DNA from: Martinezella rhizogenes
GTDB taxonomy: Bacteria > Pseudomonadota > Alphaproteobacteria > Rhizobiales > Rhizobiaceae
DNA length: 64,000 nt
Assembly (NCBI RefSeq): GCF_027460065.1
Contig: NZ_JAPYZZ010000008.1
Coordinates: forward strand, 124,001-188,000
Reading direction: 5' to 3'
The notes beneath the pieces are model-generated. The model had not been told where the DNA came from, searched no databases, and saw nothing but the letters and a program-made list of their open reading frames with translations. The position numbers and the translations under genes are program-made. Below, piece by piece: positions 1-9,118 of the stretch. The stretch's first letter is position 1; the number at the start of each line of letters is the position of its first letter.

Positions 1-12
1 AATTGGAGGAAA

Positions 13-26
13 CCGCCAGAGGGCGG
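13..26. other. Short GC-rich hairpin downstream of zapA
   Basis: CCGCC (13-17) and GGCGG (22-26) form a 5-bp stem around AGAG just past the zapA stop codon. There is no clear T-run in either direction, so it is only a weak terminator candidate. It could also belong to a structured RNA lying to the left of the window edge, which cannot be seen. Confidence 0.3.
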
Positions 27-61
27 ATAGCGAATTTTACCGACGCGGAAAGTTCGCCCGA

Positions 62-439
62 TCAATGGGTCGCGGGTTTTGGCCGTGCGAGCAGTTTTTC
101 GGTAATGCCGTTCAGCCGGTCGGCCAGATCGCCAATGGCAACCGCCACTATTTCATCCGATTTCGCCTTGTGCTCGGCCATGCCGTCGCGGTTGCGGGAA
201 AGGGATGCGACCTCCCCTTCCAGCCTCTCGATCTTGCGGTTGAGTTCGGAAAGCTCGTCCATAACCATGATGCCGGCCATGACGGTCAGCCTCAGATCGC
301 CGATTTCGCCGAACTGGCTCTTGAGATGCCCGACATAACGGTCGAAACGGGTTGCAAGATCGGTCAGGTGGTCTTCCTGCCCCGCCTCGCATGCCATGCG
401 ATAGGCCTTGCCATCGATCATAACAGTGACTTGCGCCAT
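62..439 (-). CDS. zapA: Cell division protein ZapA
   Basis: A 125-residue ZapA. ZapA binds FtsZ polymers in the cytoplasm and promotes bundling of the division ring. The N-terminal part (about residues 1-60, opening MAQVTVMIDGKAYRMACEAG) has the compact ZapA head, with the early 'V.I.GK.Y...C' pattern and the 'L..RFD' element. Residues about 60-105 form a heptad-rich coiled coil (DELSELNRKIERLEGEV) used for dimer and tetramer formation. The length fits the long alphaproteobacterial form. It lies 10 bp downstream of a second coiled-coil gene on the same strand, so the two are probably co-transcribed. Family assignment is firm; the function is taken from the family. Confidence 0.93.
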   Translation of the reverse strand: MAQVTVMIDGKAYRMACEAGQEDHLTDLATRFDRYVGHLKSQFGEIGDLRLTVMAGIMVMDELSELNRKIERLEGEVASLSRNRDGMAEHKAKSDEIVAVAIGDLADRLNGITEKLLARPKPATH

Positions 440-449
440 GAAACCGCTC

Positions 450-722
450 CTATCGATCCAGCACCGCGCGGATCGTCTCCATGGCCGTTACCAGCCGGCG
501 GGACACCTCGCGATTGACTTCTTCAAGACGGTTGGCGCGAAACTCGGCCTGATCAAGCTCATGTGCGAGCCTGGCGCGGTCGACATGGACCCGCTTGACC
601 TCATTATCGATCTCGCCCGTCTCCCTTTGCCGCTCGATACGCATATCGATGGCATTTTCGAGATTTGTGATGGCAGCATTCAGCTCCGTCAGCGCAGATT
701 GTACGGTCTTCTCAGCCGACAT
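450..722 (-). CDS. DUF4164-type coiled-coil protein, zapA partner
   Basis: A 90-residue cytoplasmic protein that is almost entirely predicted coiled coil (alternating Leu/Ala with Glu/Arg; for example ARLAHELDQAEFRANRLEEV). It matches the rhizobial DUF4164 family found next to zapA. I chose the ATG at 722 (MSAEKTVQSAL). An in-frame TTG at 734 would add four residues, but the ATG has the better-placed purine-rich stretch. No enzymatic motif is present. The conserved position beside zapA suggests a division-associated or structural role; that is inference only. Confidence 0.82.
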   Translation of the reverse strand: MSAEKTVQSALTELNAAITNLENAIDMRIERQRETGEIDNEVKRVHVDRARLAHELDQAEFRANRLEEVNREVSRRLVTAMETIRAVLDR

Positions 723-953
723 CGTTTTTTCCAACTCGCACGCTACCGGCCGAATCGTCCGGTTTCAGGCCTTCCCAACATCCAAGAGGTTATTACCCGA
801 TTTACCATCCCGTCAATCAAACCAGTGCATTGAGGCGTTTTGCTCTGTGGATGAACGAAGAAGCGCCGGGCCCCATCGCACGATTTTTGTCGAGACAGCC
901 GATTTTCTAAACGATTTTTATCCTTGGGCGAACCGCAATTGCCCGTGGATTTA

Positions 954-1045
954 TTGACTTGCCTGCCTCACCTGCTATGGATCAACCCGCTTTTTGGATA
1001 GTTGCGTAAAACTATCTCCTTTCACCCGGAACAGACGGAAAAGCC
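954..1045 (+). promoter_or_regulatory. tkt promoter and leader with dyad; rest of 723-1045
   Basis: The 323-bp gap between the DUF4164 gene and tkt holds a recognisable sigma-70-type promoter for tkt: TTGACT (954-959), 16 bp, then TATGGA (976-981). Just downstream, GATAGTT (997-1003) and AACTATC (1010-1016) form a 7-bp inverted repeat within the leader. It could be an operator or a leader hairpin. The remainder (723-953) shows no ORF with support and no recognisable RNA gene. Confidence 0.5.
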
Positions 1046-3028
1046 ATGATTTCTCGCGACAAACACAACCGGATGGCCAATGCGATCCGCTTTCTTGCCA
1101 TGGATGCAGTGGAGAAGGCCAATTCAGGCCATCCCGGACTGCCGATGGGCGCCGCCGATGTCGCCACCGTTCTCTTCACCCGTTACCTGAAATTCGATCC
1201 CAAGGCGCCGCTTTGGGCGGATCGTGACCGCTTCGTGCTGTCGGCGGGCCATGGTTCGATGCTTCTTTACTCGCTGCTCTATTTGACGGGCTACGAGGAC
1301 ATGACGATCGACGAGATCAAGCGCTTCCGTCAGTTCGGCTCCAAGACCGCCGGCCATCCCGAATACGGTCACGCCACCGGCATCGAAACCACCACCGGTC
1401 CGCTCGGCCAGGGCATTGCCAACGCCGTTGGCATGGCAATTGCCGAACGCAAGCTGGAAGAGGAGTTCGGCTCCGACCTGCAGAGCCACTTCACCTATGT
1501 GCTGTGCGGCGACGGCTGCCTCATGGAAGGCATCAGCCACGAAGCCATCGCGCTTGCCGGCCATCTGAAGCTCAACAAGCTCGTTCTGTTCTGGGACGAC
1601 AACAACATCACCATCGACGGTGAAGTTGGCCTGTCCGACAGCACCGACCAGATCGCTCGCTTCCAGGCCGTGCACTGGAACACCATCCGTGTTGATGGCC
1701 ATGATCCGGACGCGATTGCCGCCGCCATCGAGGCCGCGCAGAAATCTGACCGTCCGACCTTCATCGCGTGCAAGACCGTCATCGGTTTCGGCGCGCCCAA
1801 CAAGCAGGGCACCCACAAGGTGCACGGCAACCCGCTCGGCGCCGAAGAAATCGCCGCTGCCCGCAAGAGCCTGAACTGGGAAGCCGAAGCCTTCGTCATT
1901 CCGGAAGATGTGCTCGATGCATGGCGTCTCGCCGGCCTGCGCTCCACCAAGACGCGTCAGGACTGGGAAGCCCGTCTCGAAGCCACCGAGACGACCAAGA
2001 AGGCCGAGTTCAAGCGCCGTTTCGCCGGTGACCTGACAGGCAACTTCGACAGCTCCATTGATGCCTTCAAGAAGAAGATCATCGAGAACAACCCAACCGT
2101 TGCGACCCGCAAGGCCTCGGAAGATTCGCTTGAAGTCATCAACGGCATCCTGCCGGAAATGATCGGTGGCTCTGCCGACCTGACGCCGTCCAACAACACC
2201 AAGACCAGCCAGATGAAGTCCATTACGCCGAGCGACTTCTCCGGCCGTTACCTGCATTACGGCATCCGCGAGCACGGCATGGCTGCGGCCATGAACGGTA
2301 TCGCGCTGCATGGCGGCCTCATCCCCTATGCCGGCGGCTTCCTGATCTTCTCGGACTATTGCCGTCCGTCGATCCGCCTTGCCGCATTGATGGGCATCCG
2401 TGTCGTCCACGTTCTGACGCATGATTCCATCGGTGTCGGCGAAGATGGTCCGACTCACCAGCCGGTCGAGCAGATCGCCGCCCTTCGCGCCATTCCGAAC
2501 CTGCTCGTCTTCCGCCCGGCGGATGAAACCGAGACGGCGGAATGCTGGCAGCTGGCTCTTGAGCAAAAGCACCGCCCCTCGGCGCTGGCGCTGACCCGCC
2601 AGAACCTGACGCCTTCGCGCAAGGAATATGAAGAGAAGAATCTCTCCGCTTACGGCGCTTACGAACTCGTCTCCGCCAGCGACGCCAAGGTTTCGATCTT
2701 CGCTTCCGGTTCGGAAGTGGAAGTGGCGCTGAAGGCCGCCGCAACGCTGAAGGACAAGGGCGTTTCCGCCCGCGTCGTCTCCGTTCCCTGCTTCGAGCTC
2801 TTCAAGGAACAGCCGGAAACCTACCGCAACGCCATTATCGGCAAGGCTCCGGTCAAGATCGCGGTGGAAGCCGCCATTCGCCAGGGCTGGGATTACTTCA
2901 TCGGTAATGACGGCGCTTTCGTCGGCATGCACTCCTTTGGAGCCTCTGCGCCGGCGAAGGATCTCTTCAAGCACTTCGGTATCACGGCGGAAGCCGTCGT
3001 CGCAGCAGCCGAGGCAAAACTTGCGTGA
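1046..3028 (+). CDS. tkt: Transketolase
   Basis: A 660-residue TPP-dependent transketolase that moves two-carbon units between sugar phosphates in the pentose phosphate pathway. The pyrophosphate/Mg-binding signature GDGCLMEG starts at residue 155 and its distal Asn-containing part (DDNNITIDG) follows near 184. The substrate-site His lies in SGHPG (residues 27-31). Central Pyr-domain motifs ([17 protein letters not shown]) and the C-terminal domain are intact, and full length equals the family norm. It is the first gene of a carbon-metabolism cluster. gap follows 62 bp later, and an 8-bp hairpin embraces the stop codon. It probably shares a transcript with gap. Confidence 0.97.
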   Translation: MISRDKHNRMANAIRFLAMDAVEKANSGHPGLPMGAADVATVLFTRYLKFDPKAPLWADRDRFVLSAGHGSMLLYSLLYLTGYEDMTIDEIKRFRQFGSKTAGHPEYGHATGIETTTGPLGQGIANAVGMAIAERKLEEEFGSDLQSHFTYVLCGDGCLMEGISHEAIALAGHLKLNKLVLFWDDNNITIDGEVGLSDSTDQIARFQAVHWNTIRVDGHDPDAIAAAIEAAQKSDRPTFIACKTVIGFGAPNKQGTHKVHGNPLGAEEIAAARKSLNWEAEAFVIPEDVLDAWRLAGLRSTKTRQDWEARLEATETTKKAEFKRRFAGDLTGNFDSSIDAFKKKIIENNPTVATRKASEDSLEVINGILPEMIGGSADLTPSNNTKTSQMKSITPSDFSGRYLHYGIREHGMAAAMNGIALHGGLIPYAGGFLIFSDYCRPSIRLAALMGIRVVHVLTHDSIGVGEDGPTHQPVEQIAALRAIPNLLVFRPADETETAECWQLALEQKHRPSALALTRQNLTPSRKEYEEKNLSAYGAYELVSASDAKVSIFASGSEVEVALKAAATLKDKGVSARVVSVPCFELFKEQPETYRNAIIGKAPVKIAVEAAIRQGWDYFIGNDGAFVGMHSFGASAPAKDLFKHFGITAEAVVAAAEAKLA

Positions 3029-3047
3029 GGGCTTTCCAGGCCCTCAC
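3025..3047 (+). other. Intercistronic hairpin over the tkt stop codon
   Basis: GTGAGGGC (3025-3032) pairs perfectly with GCCCTCAC (3040-3047) across a 7-nt loop. The tkt TGA (3026-3028) is inside the left arm. No T-run follows, so it is more likely a processing or stabilising element in a tkt-gap transcript than a terminator. Confidence 0.4.
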
Positions 3048-3090
3048 CATTCAGCAAAGACCACGCCCATTCTTGTTCGGGAGACTGTAA

Positions 3091-4101
3091 ATGACTGTAA
3101 AAGTTGCCATTAACGGCTTCGGCCGCATCGGCCGCAATGTTCTGCGCGCCATCGTCGAATCCGGCCGCACCGATATCGAAGTCGTTGCCATCAACGACCT
3201 CGGCCCGGTTGAAACCAACGCCCACCTGCTGCGCTACGATTCGATCCATGGCAAGTTCCCTGCCGAGGTAAAGGTCGAAGGCGACACGATCATCGTTGGC
3301 GGCGGCAAGCCGATCAAGGTCACGGCCGTTCGCGATCCGGCAACCCTGCCGCACAAGGAACTGGGCGTCGATATCGCTCTTGAGTGCACCGGCATCTTCA
3401 CCGCCCGCGACAAGGCGGCGGCCCACCTGACGGCTGGCGCCAAGCGCGTCATCGTGTCCGCTCCCGCTGATGGCGCAGACCTGACCGTCGTCTTCGGCGT
3501 CAACGACGACCAGCTGACGAAGGACCATCTGGTCATTTCCAACGCTTCCTGCACCACCAACTGCCTCGTGCCGGTCGTGAAGGTTCTCGATGACGTCGTT
3601 GGCATCGATCATGGCTTCATGACCACGATCCACTCCTATACGGGCGACCAGCCGACGCTGGACACCATGCACAAGGATCTGTACCGCGCCCGCGCCGCGG
3701 CCCTCTCCATGATCCCGACATCGACGGGCGCTGCCAAGGCCGTTGGCCTCGTTCTGCCGCACCTCAAGGGTAAGCTGGACGGCACGTCGATCCGCGTTCC
3801 GACCCCGAACGTTTCGGTTGTCGACTTCAAGTTCATCGCCAAGCGCGCGACCACGGTTGCGGAAATCAACGAAGCGATCAAGTCGGCTGCCGACGGCAAG
3901 CTGAAGGGCATCCTCGGCTACACCGACGAGCCGCTGGTTTCCCGCGACTTCAACCACGACAGCCATTCGTCGATCTTTGCCAACGACCAGACCAAGGTCA
4001 TGGAAGGCAATTTCGTGCGCGTTCTGTCCTGGTACGACAACGAATGGGGCTTCTCCAACCGCATGTCGGACACGGCCGTCGCATTCGCGAAGACCATCTA
4101 A
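3091..4101 (+). CDS. gap: Type I glyceraldehyde-3-phosphate dehydrogenase
   Basis: A 336-residue phosphorylating GAPDH, interconverting glyceraldehyde-3-phosphate and 1,3-bisphosphoglycerate with NAD. The Rossmann loop [10 protein letters not shown] is at residues 7-16 and the catalytic cysteine is Cys154 in [10 protein letters not shown]. The C-terminal signature [12 protein letters not shown] is intact. The ND at residues 35-36 is the usual NAD-specifying acidic position. It sits between tkt and the antiporter gene and is followed by a strong terminator. The start ATG is preceded by GGGAG at a good distance. Confidence 0.98.
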   Translation: MTVKVAINGFGRIGRNVLRAIVESGRTDIEVVAINDLGPVETNAHLLRYDSIHGKFPAEVKVEGDTIIVGGGKPIKVTAVRDPATLPHKELGVDIALECTGIFTARDKAAAHLTAGAKRVIVSAPADGADLTVVFGVNDDQLTKDHLVISNASCTTNCLVPVVKVLDDVVGIDHGFMTTIHSYTGDQPTLDTMHKDLYRARAAALSMIPTSTGAAKAVGLVLPHLKGKLDGTSIRVPTPNVSVVDFKFIAKRATTVAEINEAIKSAADGKLKGILGYTDEPLVSRDFNHDSHSSIFANDQTKVMEGNFVRVLSWYDNEWGFSNRMSDTAVAFAKTI

Positions 4102-4125
4102 CGAAAACACATCGATTGATGCAGG

Positions 4126-4158
4126 TCCGGCGGGAGCAATCCCGCCGGATTTTTTATT
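4126..4158 (+). terminator. Rho-independent terminator after gap; rest of 4102-4416
   Basis: TCCGGCGGGA (4126-4135) pairs perfectly with TCCCGCCGGA (4140-4149) around GCAA and is followed by TTTTTTATT. This ends the tkt-gap transcript. The rest of the 315-bp gap up to the antiporter start shows no other supported gene. It must contain the antiporter promoter, which I could not pinpoint. Confidence 0.9.
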
Positions 4159-4416
4159 CTCGATTTTCCTCACCTCTGCCGCCAAGTTTTTAATTTCCTG
4201 CCTTTGTCTGGTCCATTTTGAAACGGACAAGAAGAACAGGGATAACGGTCGTGCGCAATGCACTTCGGCCCTGCCGTATCTTTCGATACACCCCGCCTTG
4301 CGCCGCCTTTCAACGCCACCCGGACAGCGCTGACAGACCGCAACCCGTGGCGAATTGACTGCGGACGTGCAGAGCATTCATTGCGGCGGCCAGCGCGGTG
4401 TGAAGAGGCGGTGGAC

Positions 4417-6282
4417 GTGGAATCATTTTATCTTCTGTTGCTGGTCGCAACTGTTCTGGTTCTCGTCGCGGCCTTTTCCAGCCTCATCGCCTTCCGCTTC
4501 GGCGCGCCGCTGCTGTTGCTCTTCCTTGTTATCGGCCTTGCGGCGGGTGTGGATGGCCTCGGCATCGAATTCACCAATAATCCGCTCGCCTATATGCTCG
4601 GCTCGCTCATACTCGCCGTCATCCTTTTCGATTCCGGCTTCGGCACGTCCCTGCAATCCTTCCGGCTTTCTGCGGCACCCGCCGTCGCGCTCGCCACCGT
4701 CGGCGTCATCCTCACATCCGTGTTCTTCGCAGGCGCAGCCGCCCTGCTGCTCGGGCTTTCCTGGCTGGAGGGGCTGCTACTCGGCGTCATCGTCGCCTCC
4801 ACGGATGCGGCGGCGGTGTTCTTCCTGCTGCGCATCGGCGGCATCCATATCCGTGATCAGGTGCGCTCGACGCTGGAGGTGGAATCCGGCACCAACGATC
4901 CGATGGCCATATTTCTCACCGTTGCGCTGGTCGAGATCATCGCCAAGGGTCAGGGCCTCGCCGGCATCGACAGTGGCTTCCTGCTGCTCTTCATCGAGGA
5001 AATGGGCCTCGGCCTGATTTTCGGCCTGCTCGGTGGTCTCATGATCGCCACCGTCGTCAATCGCTTCGCCGCCGACCGTGGGCTTGCACCGATCTTCGTG
5101 CTGGCGCTGGCGCTGCTCGTTTTCTCCTTCACCGGTGCGATCGGCGGCAGCGGATTTCTCGCGGTCTATGTGGCCGGCATCGTTGCCGGCAACCGCAGGA
5201 TCTTCGCCAAGGAAACCATCCACCGTTTCCATGAGGGGCTGACATGGCTTGCCCAGATCATCATGTTCTTGATGCTCGGCCTGCTCGCAACGCCGTCGCA
5301 ATTTCCGGCAATTGCGATTCCCGCCGTGCTGCTCGCACTTTTCCTGATCTTCGTTGCCCGCCCGCTCGCGGTGTGGCTGAGCCTGATGCCGTTCAACTAT
5401 ACCCAGCAGGAAACCTCCTTTGTAGCCTGGGTCGGCCTGCGCGGTGCCGTTTCCATCCTGCTCGCCATCATGCCCATTCTCGGCGGGCTGGACGATGCGC
5501 AGATCTATTTCAACGCCGCCTTCATCATCGTTCTTGTATCGCTTCTCGTGCAGGGCTGGACCATCAAGCCGGTGGCGACGAGGCTCGGGCTGATCGTTCC
5601 GCCGCGCATGGGCGAGGTGGACAAGCTGGAAGTTGATCTTCCCGGCACCGCCAATCACGAGCTGATTTCCTACCGGGTCGCAAAAGGCAGCGCCATCATG
5701 CAGGGCGAGCGCATTCCCCGTTGGGCCATGCCGTCGCTGGTAGTGCGCGACGGCAAGTCGATCCGTTATCAATATGCCGGGCGCCTGCGTGAAAACGATC
5801 TCGTCTATCTGTTTATCGCACCCAGCTATATCAGGTTGATCGACCGATTATTTGCAAGCGCGCTACCGGTCGCGGATGACGACGCCGATTTCTTCGGCAC
5901 CTTCGCAATCTCGCCCACCCGTCCTGCAGCGGAACTCGACGCTGCCTACGGTCCCGGCATCATTTCGCCGGCTGAAAACGCCATGAGCATCGCGGAACTC
6001 ATTGAAACGCGTCTTTCAGGCAAGGCGGATTATGCCGATCGGGTGCGTCTCGGCTCCATCGTTCTCATCGTTCGGGCGCTGGACGAACATGAGACAATCA
6101 CAGGCGTCGGCATCTCGCTCGAGCCTGTCGAACCGACCATCAGCCTGCCGATCTTCATCAGCTTTTCGGAAATCCTCCGCCGGGCGCGCACGCATCTGGC
6201 ACAACGGCGTCAGTTGCGTTCCGCCGATGCCGATGAGAGCGTTTCCGCACCTGCGAAGACGGTGACAGAAAATGAGGCCTGA
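4417..6282 (+). CDS. nhaP2: K+/H+ antiporter, NhaP2/CvrA type
   Basis: About 621 residues. An inner-membrane cation/proton antiporter with some twelve hydrophobic segments (residues about 3-400), including '[16 protein letters not shown]' and '[18 protein letters not shown]', both typical of NhaP2. A cytoplasmic tail follows, with a TrkA-C/RCK-C-like region ([10 protein letters not shown] to about residue 480) and a further transporter-associated domain. I chose GTG 4417 because AAGAGG ends eight bases upstream. GTG 4411 is possible, and the upstream extension to 4258 does not look like the family. It ends just inside the pgk 5' region. Its place inside a glycolysis cluster suggests co-regulation, possibly of cytoplasmic pH or K+ with carbon flux; that is inference. 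Confidence 0.88.
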   Translation: MESFYLLLLVATVLVLVAAFSSLIAFRFGAPLLLLFLVIGLAAGVDGLGIEFTNNPLAYMLGSLILAVILFDSGFGTSLQSFRLSAAPAVALATVGVILTSVFFAGAAALLLGLSWLEGLLLGVIVASTDAAAVFFLLRIGGIHIRDQVRSTLEVESGTNDPMAIFLTVALVEIIAKGQGLAGIDSGFLLLFIEEMGLGLIFGLLGGLMIATVVNRFAADRGLAPIFVLALALLVFSFTGAIGGSGFLAVYVAGIVAGNRRIFAKETIHRFHEGLTWLAQIIMFLMLGLLATPSQFPAIAIPAVLLALFLIFVARPLAVWLSLMPFNYTQQETSFVAWVGLRGAVSILLAIMPILGGLDDAQIYFNAAFIIVLVSLLVQGWTIKPVATRLGLIVPPRMGEVDKLEVDLPGTANHELISYRVAKGSAIMQGERIPRWAMPSLVVRDGKSIRYQYAGRLRENDLVYLFIAPSYIRLIDRLFASALPVADDDADFFGTFAISPTRPAAELDAAYGPGIISPAENAMSIAELIETRLSGKADYADRVRLGSIVLIVRALDEHETITGVGISLEPVEPTISLPIFISFSEILRRARTHLAQRRQLRSADADESVSAPAKTVTENEA

Positions 6283-6349
6283 CCCGCTTGCGTCGTCAAT
6301 CAGGCATAGTATGGTCCCTCCCGAACTCGCAACAAATCAGGATCGACCC

Positions 6350-7552
6350 ATGCCCGCTTTCAAGACCATCGACGACCTTAACGACATTGCCGGAAAGCGC
6401 GTTCTCGTCCGCGTTGATCTCAACGTGCCGGTCGCGGATGGCAAGGTGACGGACGCAACCCGTATCGAACGCGTTGCGCCGACCATTCTGGAACTCTCCG
6501 CAAAAGGCGCAAAAGTCATTCTGCTTGCCCATTTCGGCCGCCCGAAGGGTGAACCCGTTGCTGAGATGTCGCTTTCTCAGATCGTCCCCGCCGTCGAGGA
6601 CGTGCTGGATCACGCCATTTCCTTCGCAACCGACTGCATCGGTGCGCCAGCGACTGATGCGGTTGCGAAGATGAATGATGGCGATATCCTGCTGCTGGAA
6701 AACACCCGCTTCCACAAGGGTGAGGAAAAGAACGATCCTGCCTTCGTCGAAGCCCTGGCAGCCAATGGCGATATCTATGTAAACGACGCCTTCTCCGCCG
6801 CACACCGTGCCCACGCCTCCACTGAGGGTCTGGCGCGGCATCTGCCCGCTTATGCCGGCCGCACCATGCAGGCCGAGTTAGAGGCGCTGGAAAAGGGTCT
6901 CGGCCAGCCCGTTCGCCCGGTGGTTGCCATCGTCGGCGGCGCCAAGGTTTCGAGCAAGATCGATCTCTTGATGAACCTCGTCAAGAAGGTCGATGCCCTC
7001 GTCATCGGCGGCGGCATGGCCAACACCTTCCTCGCCGCCCGCGGCACGAATGTCGGCAAGTCGCTCTGCGAGCACGATCTGGCAGAGACCGCAAAGCAGA
7101 TCATGATCGAGGCGGCGACATCCGGTTGTGCCATCGTCCTGCCGGAAGACGGCGTCGTCGCCCGCGAATTCAAGGCAGGCGCGGCCAATGAAATTGTCGA
7201 TATCAACGCCATTCCCGCCGATGCCATGGTTCTCGATGTCGGTCCGAAATCGGTCGAAAGCATCAAGGCGTGGATTTCACGGGCGGAAACGCTGGTCTGG
7301 AACGGCCCGCTCGGCGCGTTCGAAATCGAACCCTTCGATGCGGCAACCGTGGCTGCGGCAAAACACGCCGCCGAATGCACCAAGGCCGGCAAGCTCGTTT
7401 CCGTCGCCGGTGGCGGCGACACGGTGGCGGCACTCAACCACGCCGGTGTTTCGGACGATTTCACCTACATCTCAACGGCGGGCGGTGCCTTCCTCGAATG
7501 GATGGAAGGCAAGGAATTGCCGGGCGTTGCCATCCTGACCGCTGCCAAGTAA
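6350..7552 (+). CDS. pgk: Phosphoglycerate kinase
   Basis: A 400-residue PGK, making ATP and 3-phosphoglycerate from 1,3-bisphosphoglycerate. Recognisable motifs are [19 protein letters not shown] at the N-terminus, [14 protein letters not shown] in the substrate-binding region, [10 protein letters not shown], and the nucleotide-site loop GGGDTVAAL near the C-terminus. The ATG at 6350 gives the family-standard N-terminus ([10 protein letters not shown]); the 26-residue upstream extension is not expected. It lies 67 bp downstream of the antiporter gene, so read-through expression is likely. A very strong terminator follows. Confidence 0.97.
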   Translation: MPAFKTIDDLNDIAGKRVLVRVDLNVPVADGKVTDATRIERVAPTILELSAKGAKVILLAHFGRPKGEPVAEMSLSQIVPAVEDVLDHAISFATDCIGAPATDAVAKMNDGDILLLENTRFHKGEEKNDPAFVEALAANGDIYVNDAFSAAHRAHASTEGLARHLPAYAGRTMQAELEALEKGLGQPVRPVVAIVGGAKVSSKIDLLMNLVKKVDALVIGGGMANTFLAARGTNVGKSLCEHDLAETAKQIMIEAATSGCAIVLPEDGVVAREFKAGAANEIVDINAIPADAMVLDVGPKSVESIKAWISRAETLVWNGPLGAFEIEPFDAATVAAAKHAAECTKAGKLVSVAGGGDTVAALNHAGVSDDFTYISTAGGAFLEWMEGKELPGVAILTAAK

Positions 7553-7572
7553 ACTCATTTCACTTGCCTGAC

Positions 7573-7612
7573 ACAAGGCCGGACAAGCCCTGCTTGTCCG
7601 GCCTTGTTTTTT
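7573..7612 (+). terminator. Strong terminator after pgk
   Basis: A 16-bp perfect stem (7573-7588 with 7592-7607), 3-nt loop, followed by a T-run to 7612. This is one of the strongest intrinsic terminators in the window and separates pgk from the aldolase gene. Confidence 0.95.
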
Positions 7613-7636
7613 GGTAAGTGGCACCGGGAGGAAAAG

Positions 7637-7670
7637 TTTCAAACGATTGAAATCATTTCAATCGTTTCAA
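7637..7670 (+). promoter_or_regulatory. Operator-like dyad upstream of the aldolase gene
   Basis: AAACGATTGAAA (7641-7652) and TTTCAATCGTTT (7656-7667) are perfect 12-bp inverted arms around TCA. The block can also be read as TTTCAA-N4-TTGAAA-N3-TTTCAA-N3-TTTCAA. It has no T-run and lies about 75 bp before the aldolase ATG, so a repressor or activator site is the natural reading. I cannot name the regulator. Confidence 0.6.
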
Positions 7671-7743
7671 TGAGTTAGCGTGCCATTTCCCTGCCCTGGA
7701 ACTTCTGTTATCGGAAATTTATTGTGCCTTGGGAGAATAGCAA

Positions 7744-8769
7744 ATGACCGAACGTCTCGAAGACATCGCCATCAAAATGGTTGCCGACGGCAAGGGCCTG
7801 CTCGCAGCCGACGAATCCACAGGAACGATCAAGAAGCGTTTCGACAGCATCAATCTCGAGTCCACCGAGACCGCTCGTCGCGACTATCGCGAAATGCTGT
7901 TCCGCTCCGACGACGCCATGAAGAAGTACATCTCCGGCGTCATCCTTTACGAAGAGACCCTGTTCCAGAAGGCGGCCGATGGCACGCCTTTCGTTGACAT
8001 CATCAACGCGGCCGGCAGCCTGCCGGGCATCAAGGTGGATATCGGCGCCAAGCCGATGGCCTTCCACCCGAGTGAATTCATCACCGAAGGCCTAGACGGC
8101 CTTTACGAGCGCCTTCGCAAGTACCACGAGGCCGGCGCCCGCTTTGCCAAGTGGCGCGGTGTCATCACCATCGGTGAACAGCGTCCGAGCTGGGGTTCGA
8201 TCAAGGCAAACTCCCAGTCGCTTGCCCGTTACGCAGCTCTCTGCCAGCAGGCGGATATCGTGCCGATCGTTGAGCCTGAAGTGCTGATGGACGGCGAGCC
8301 GGGCACGCATGACATCGACCGCTGTGCCGAAGTCACGCAATGGGTTCTCCAGACCGTGTTTGCGGATCTGTTCGATGCCCGCGTGAACCTCGAAGGCATG
8401 ATCCTCAAGCCGAACATGATCATCGACGGCAAGAACGCTCGCAAGGCGTCCGTTGAAGAAGTGGCGGAAAAGACCGTCAAGGTTCTGAAAGCGACCGTAC
8501 CGACTGCCGTTCCGGGCATTGCCTTCCTTTCCGGCGGCCAGTCCTCCGAAGAGGCGACGGCGCATCTCTCCGCCATGAATGCCGGTTACGACTTGCCCTG
8601 GTCGCTGACTTATTCCTACGGCCGCGCCCTTCAGGATACGGCTCTCAAGACCTGGGGCGGCAAATCGGAAAATGTCGCCGCCGGCCAGCGCGCCTTCACG
8701 CACCGCGCCGCCATGAACAGCCTTGCCGCCAAGGGCAACTGGAAGCAGGAACTCGAAAAGGCAGCCTGA
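7744..8769 (+). CDS. fba: Class I fructose-bisphosphate aldolase
   Basis: A 341-residue Schiff-base (metal-independent) aldolase of the animal/plant type, cleaving fructose-1,6-bisphosphate into dihydroxyacetone phosphate and glyceraldehyde-3-phosphate. The N-terminal LLAADESTGTIKKRF is characteristic, and the Schiff-base lysine is Lys222 in MILKPNMII. Other active-site blocks (KWRGVITI, FLSGGQSSEEAT) are intact. GGGAG lies nine bases before the ATG. It is transcribed alone between the pgk terminator and its own terminator, behind a conspicuous dyad, suggesting separate control from pgk. The exact gene symbol varies among rhizobia. Confidence 0.95.
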   Translation: MTERLEDIAIKMVADGKGLLAADESTGTIKKRFDSINLESTETARRDYREMLFRSDDAMKKYISGVILYEETLFQKAADGTPFVDIINAAGSLPGIKVDIGAKPMAFHPSEFITEGLDGLYERLRKYHEAGARFAKWRGVITIGEQRPSWGSIKANSQSLARYAALCQQADIVPIVEPEVLMDGEPGTHDIDRCAEVTQWVLQTVFADLFDARVNLEGMILKPNMIIDGKNARKASVEEVAEKTVKVLKATVPTAVPGIAFLSGGQSSEEATAHLSAMNAGYDLPWSLTYSYGRALQDTALKTWGGKSENVAAGQRAFTHRAAMNSLAAKGNWKQELEKAA

Positions 8770-8800
8770 GCCATCGCTCGCAGGCAAATTGCGCAACTGA

Positions 8801-8828
8801 AGCCGCCCCGATGGGCGGCTTTTTCTTT
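8801..8828 (+). terminator. Terminator after the aldolase gene
   Basis: AGCCGCCC (8801-8808) pairs with GGGCGGCT (8813-8820) around CGAT, followed by TTTTCTTT. It overlaps by two bases the 3' end of the small membrane protein gene on the other strand. Confidence 0.88.
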
Positions 8829-8982
8829 ACGGCCGCAGAAGCAGCGTCGCCGACCAGATGACAAAGGCGGCAACCGCAATCTTCCAGCAATCGCCTCTTT
8901 TCTTGAGGCCCGGCAGGCCCAAAGGTCGGATGATCTGGACCACCATGGCCAGCAGTAAAAAAAGGCCGATCGCCTTTGTCAT
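8827..8982 (-). CDS. Small hydrophobic membrane protein (51 aa)
   Basis: A short ORF reading MTKAIGLFLLLAMVVQ at the N-terminus. It has two hydrophobic stretches (about residues 3-17 and 34-49) separated by a basic segment (GLPGLKKRGDCWK), consistent with a two-helix inner-membrane hairpin protein with a positive loop inside. AAAGG lies about ten bases before the ATG. Codon use matches the neighbours. I do not recognise the family. Its stop codon touches the T-run of the convergent aldolase terminator. Real coding is likely from hydrophobic pattern and codon bias, but there is no homology evidence here. Confidence 0.68.
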   Translation of the reverse strand: MTKAIGLFLLLAMVVQIIRPLGLPGLKKRGDCWKIAVAAFVIWSATLLLRP

Positions 8983-9118
8983 TTATTGAGCCTTTTCTTT
9001 ATTTCTGCATCGTCACAGGCTGGACATTTTTACCGTTCACCAGAAGAGTGCAACTCATTCGGGTAACCCCGTTCATTGGCCTGTCCGACCGTCCGTCCGA
9101 ACGCATGAGAGTGTCTTC

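Noticed and set aside
723-1045. 6S RNA gene near zapA
   Set aside because: 6S RNA is often linked to zapA, but this gap shows no long imperfect hairpin with a central bubble; if present it should be left of the window, downstream of zapA.
4258-4416. Upstream extension of the antiporter to residue 1 at 4258
   Set aside because: The extra 53 residues are Arg/Pro-rich without membrane character and overlap terminator-proximal sequence; a ribosome site precedes GTG 4417.
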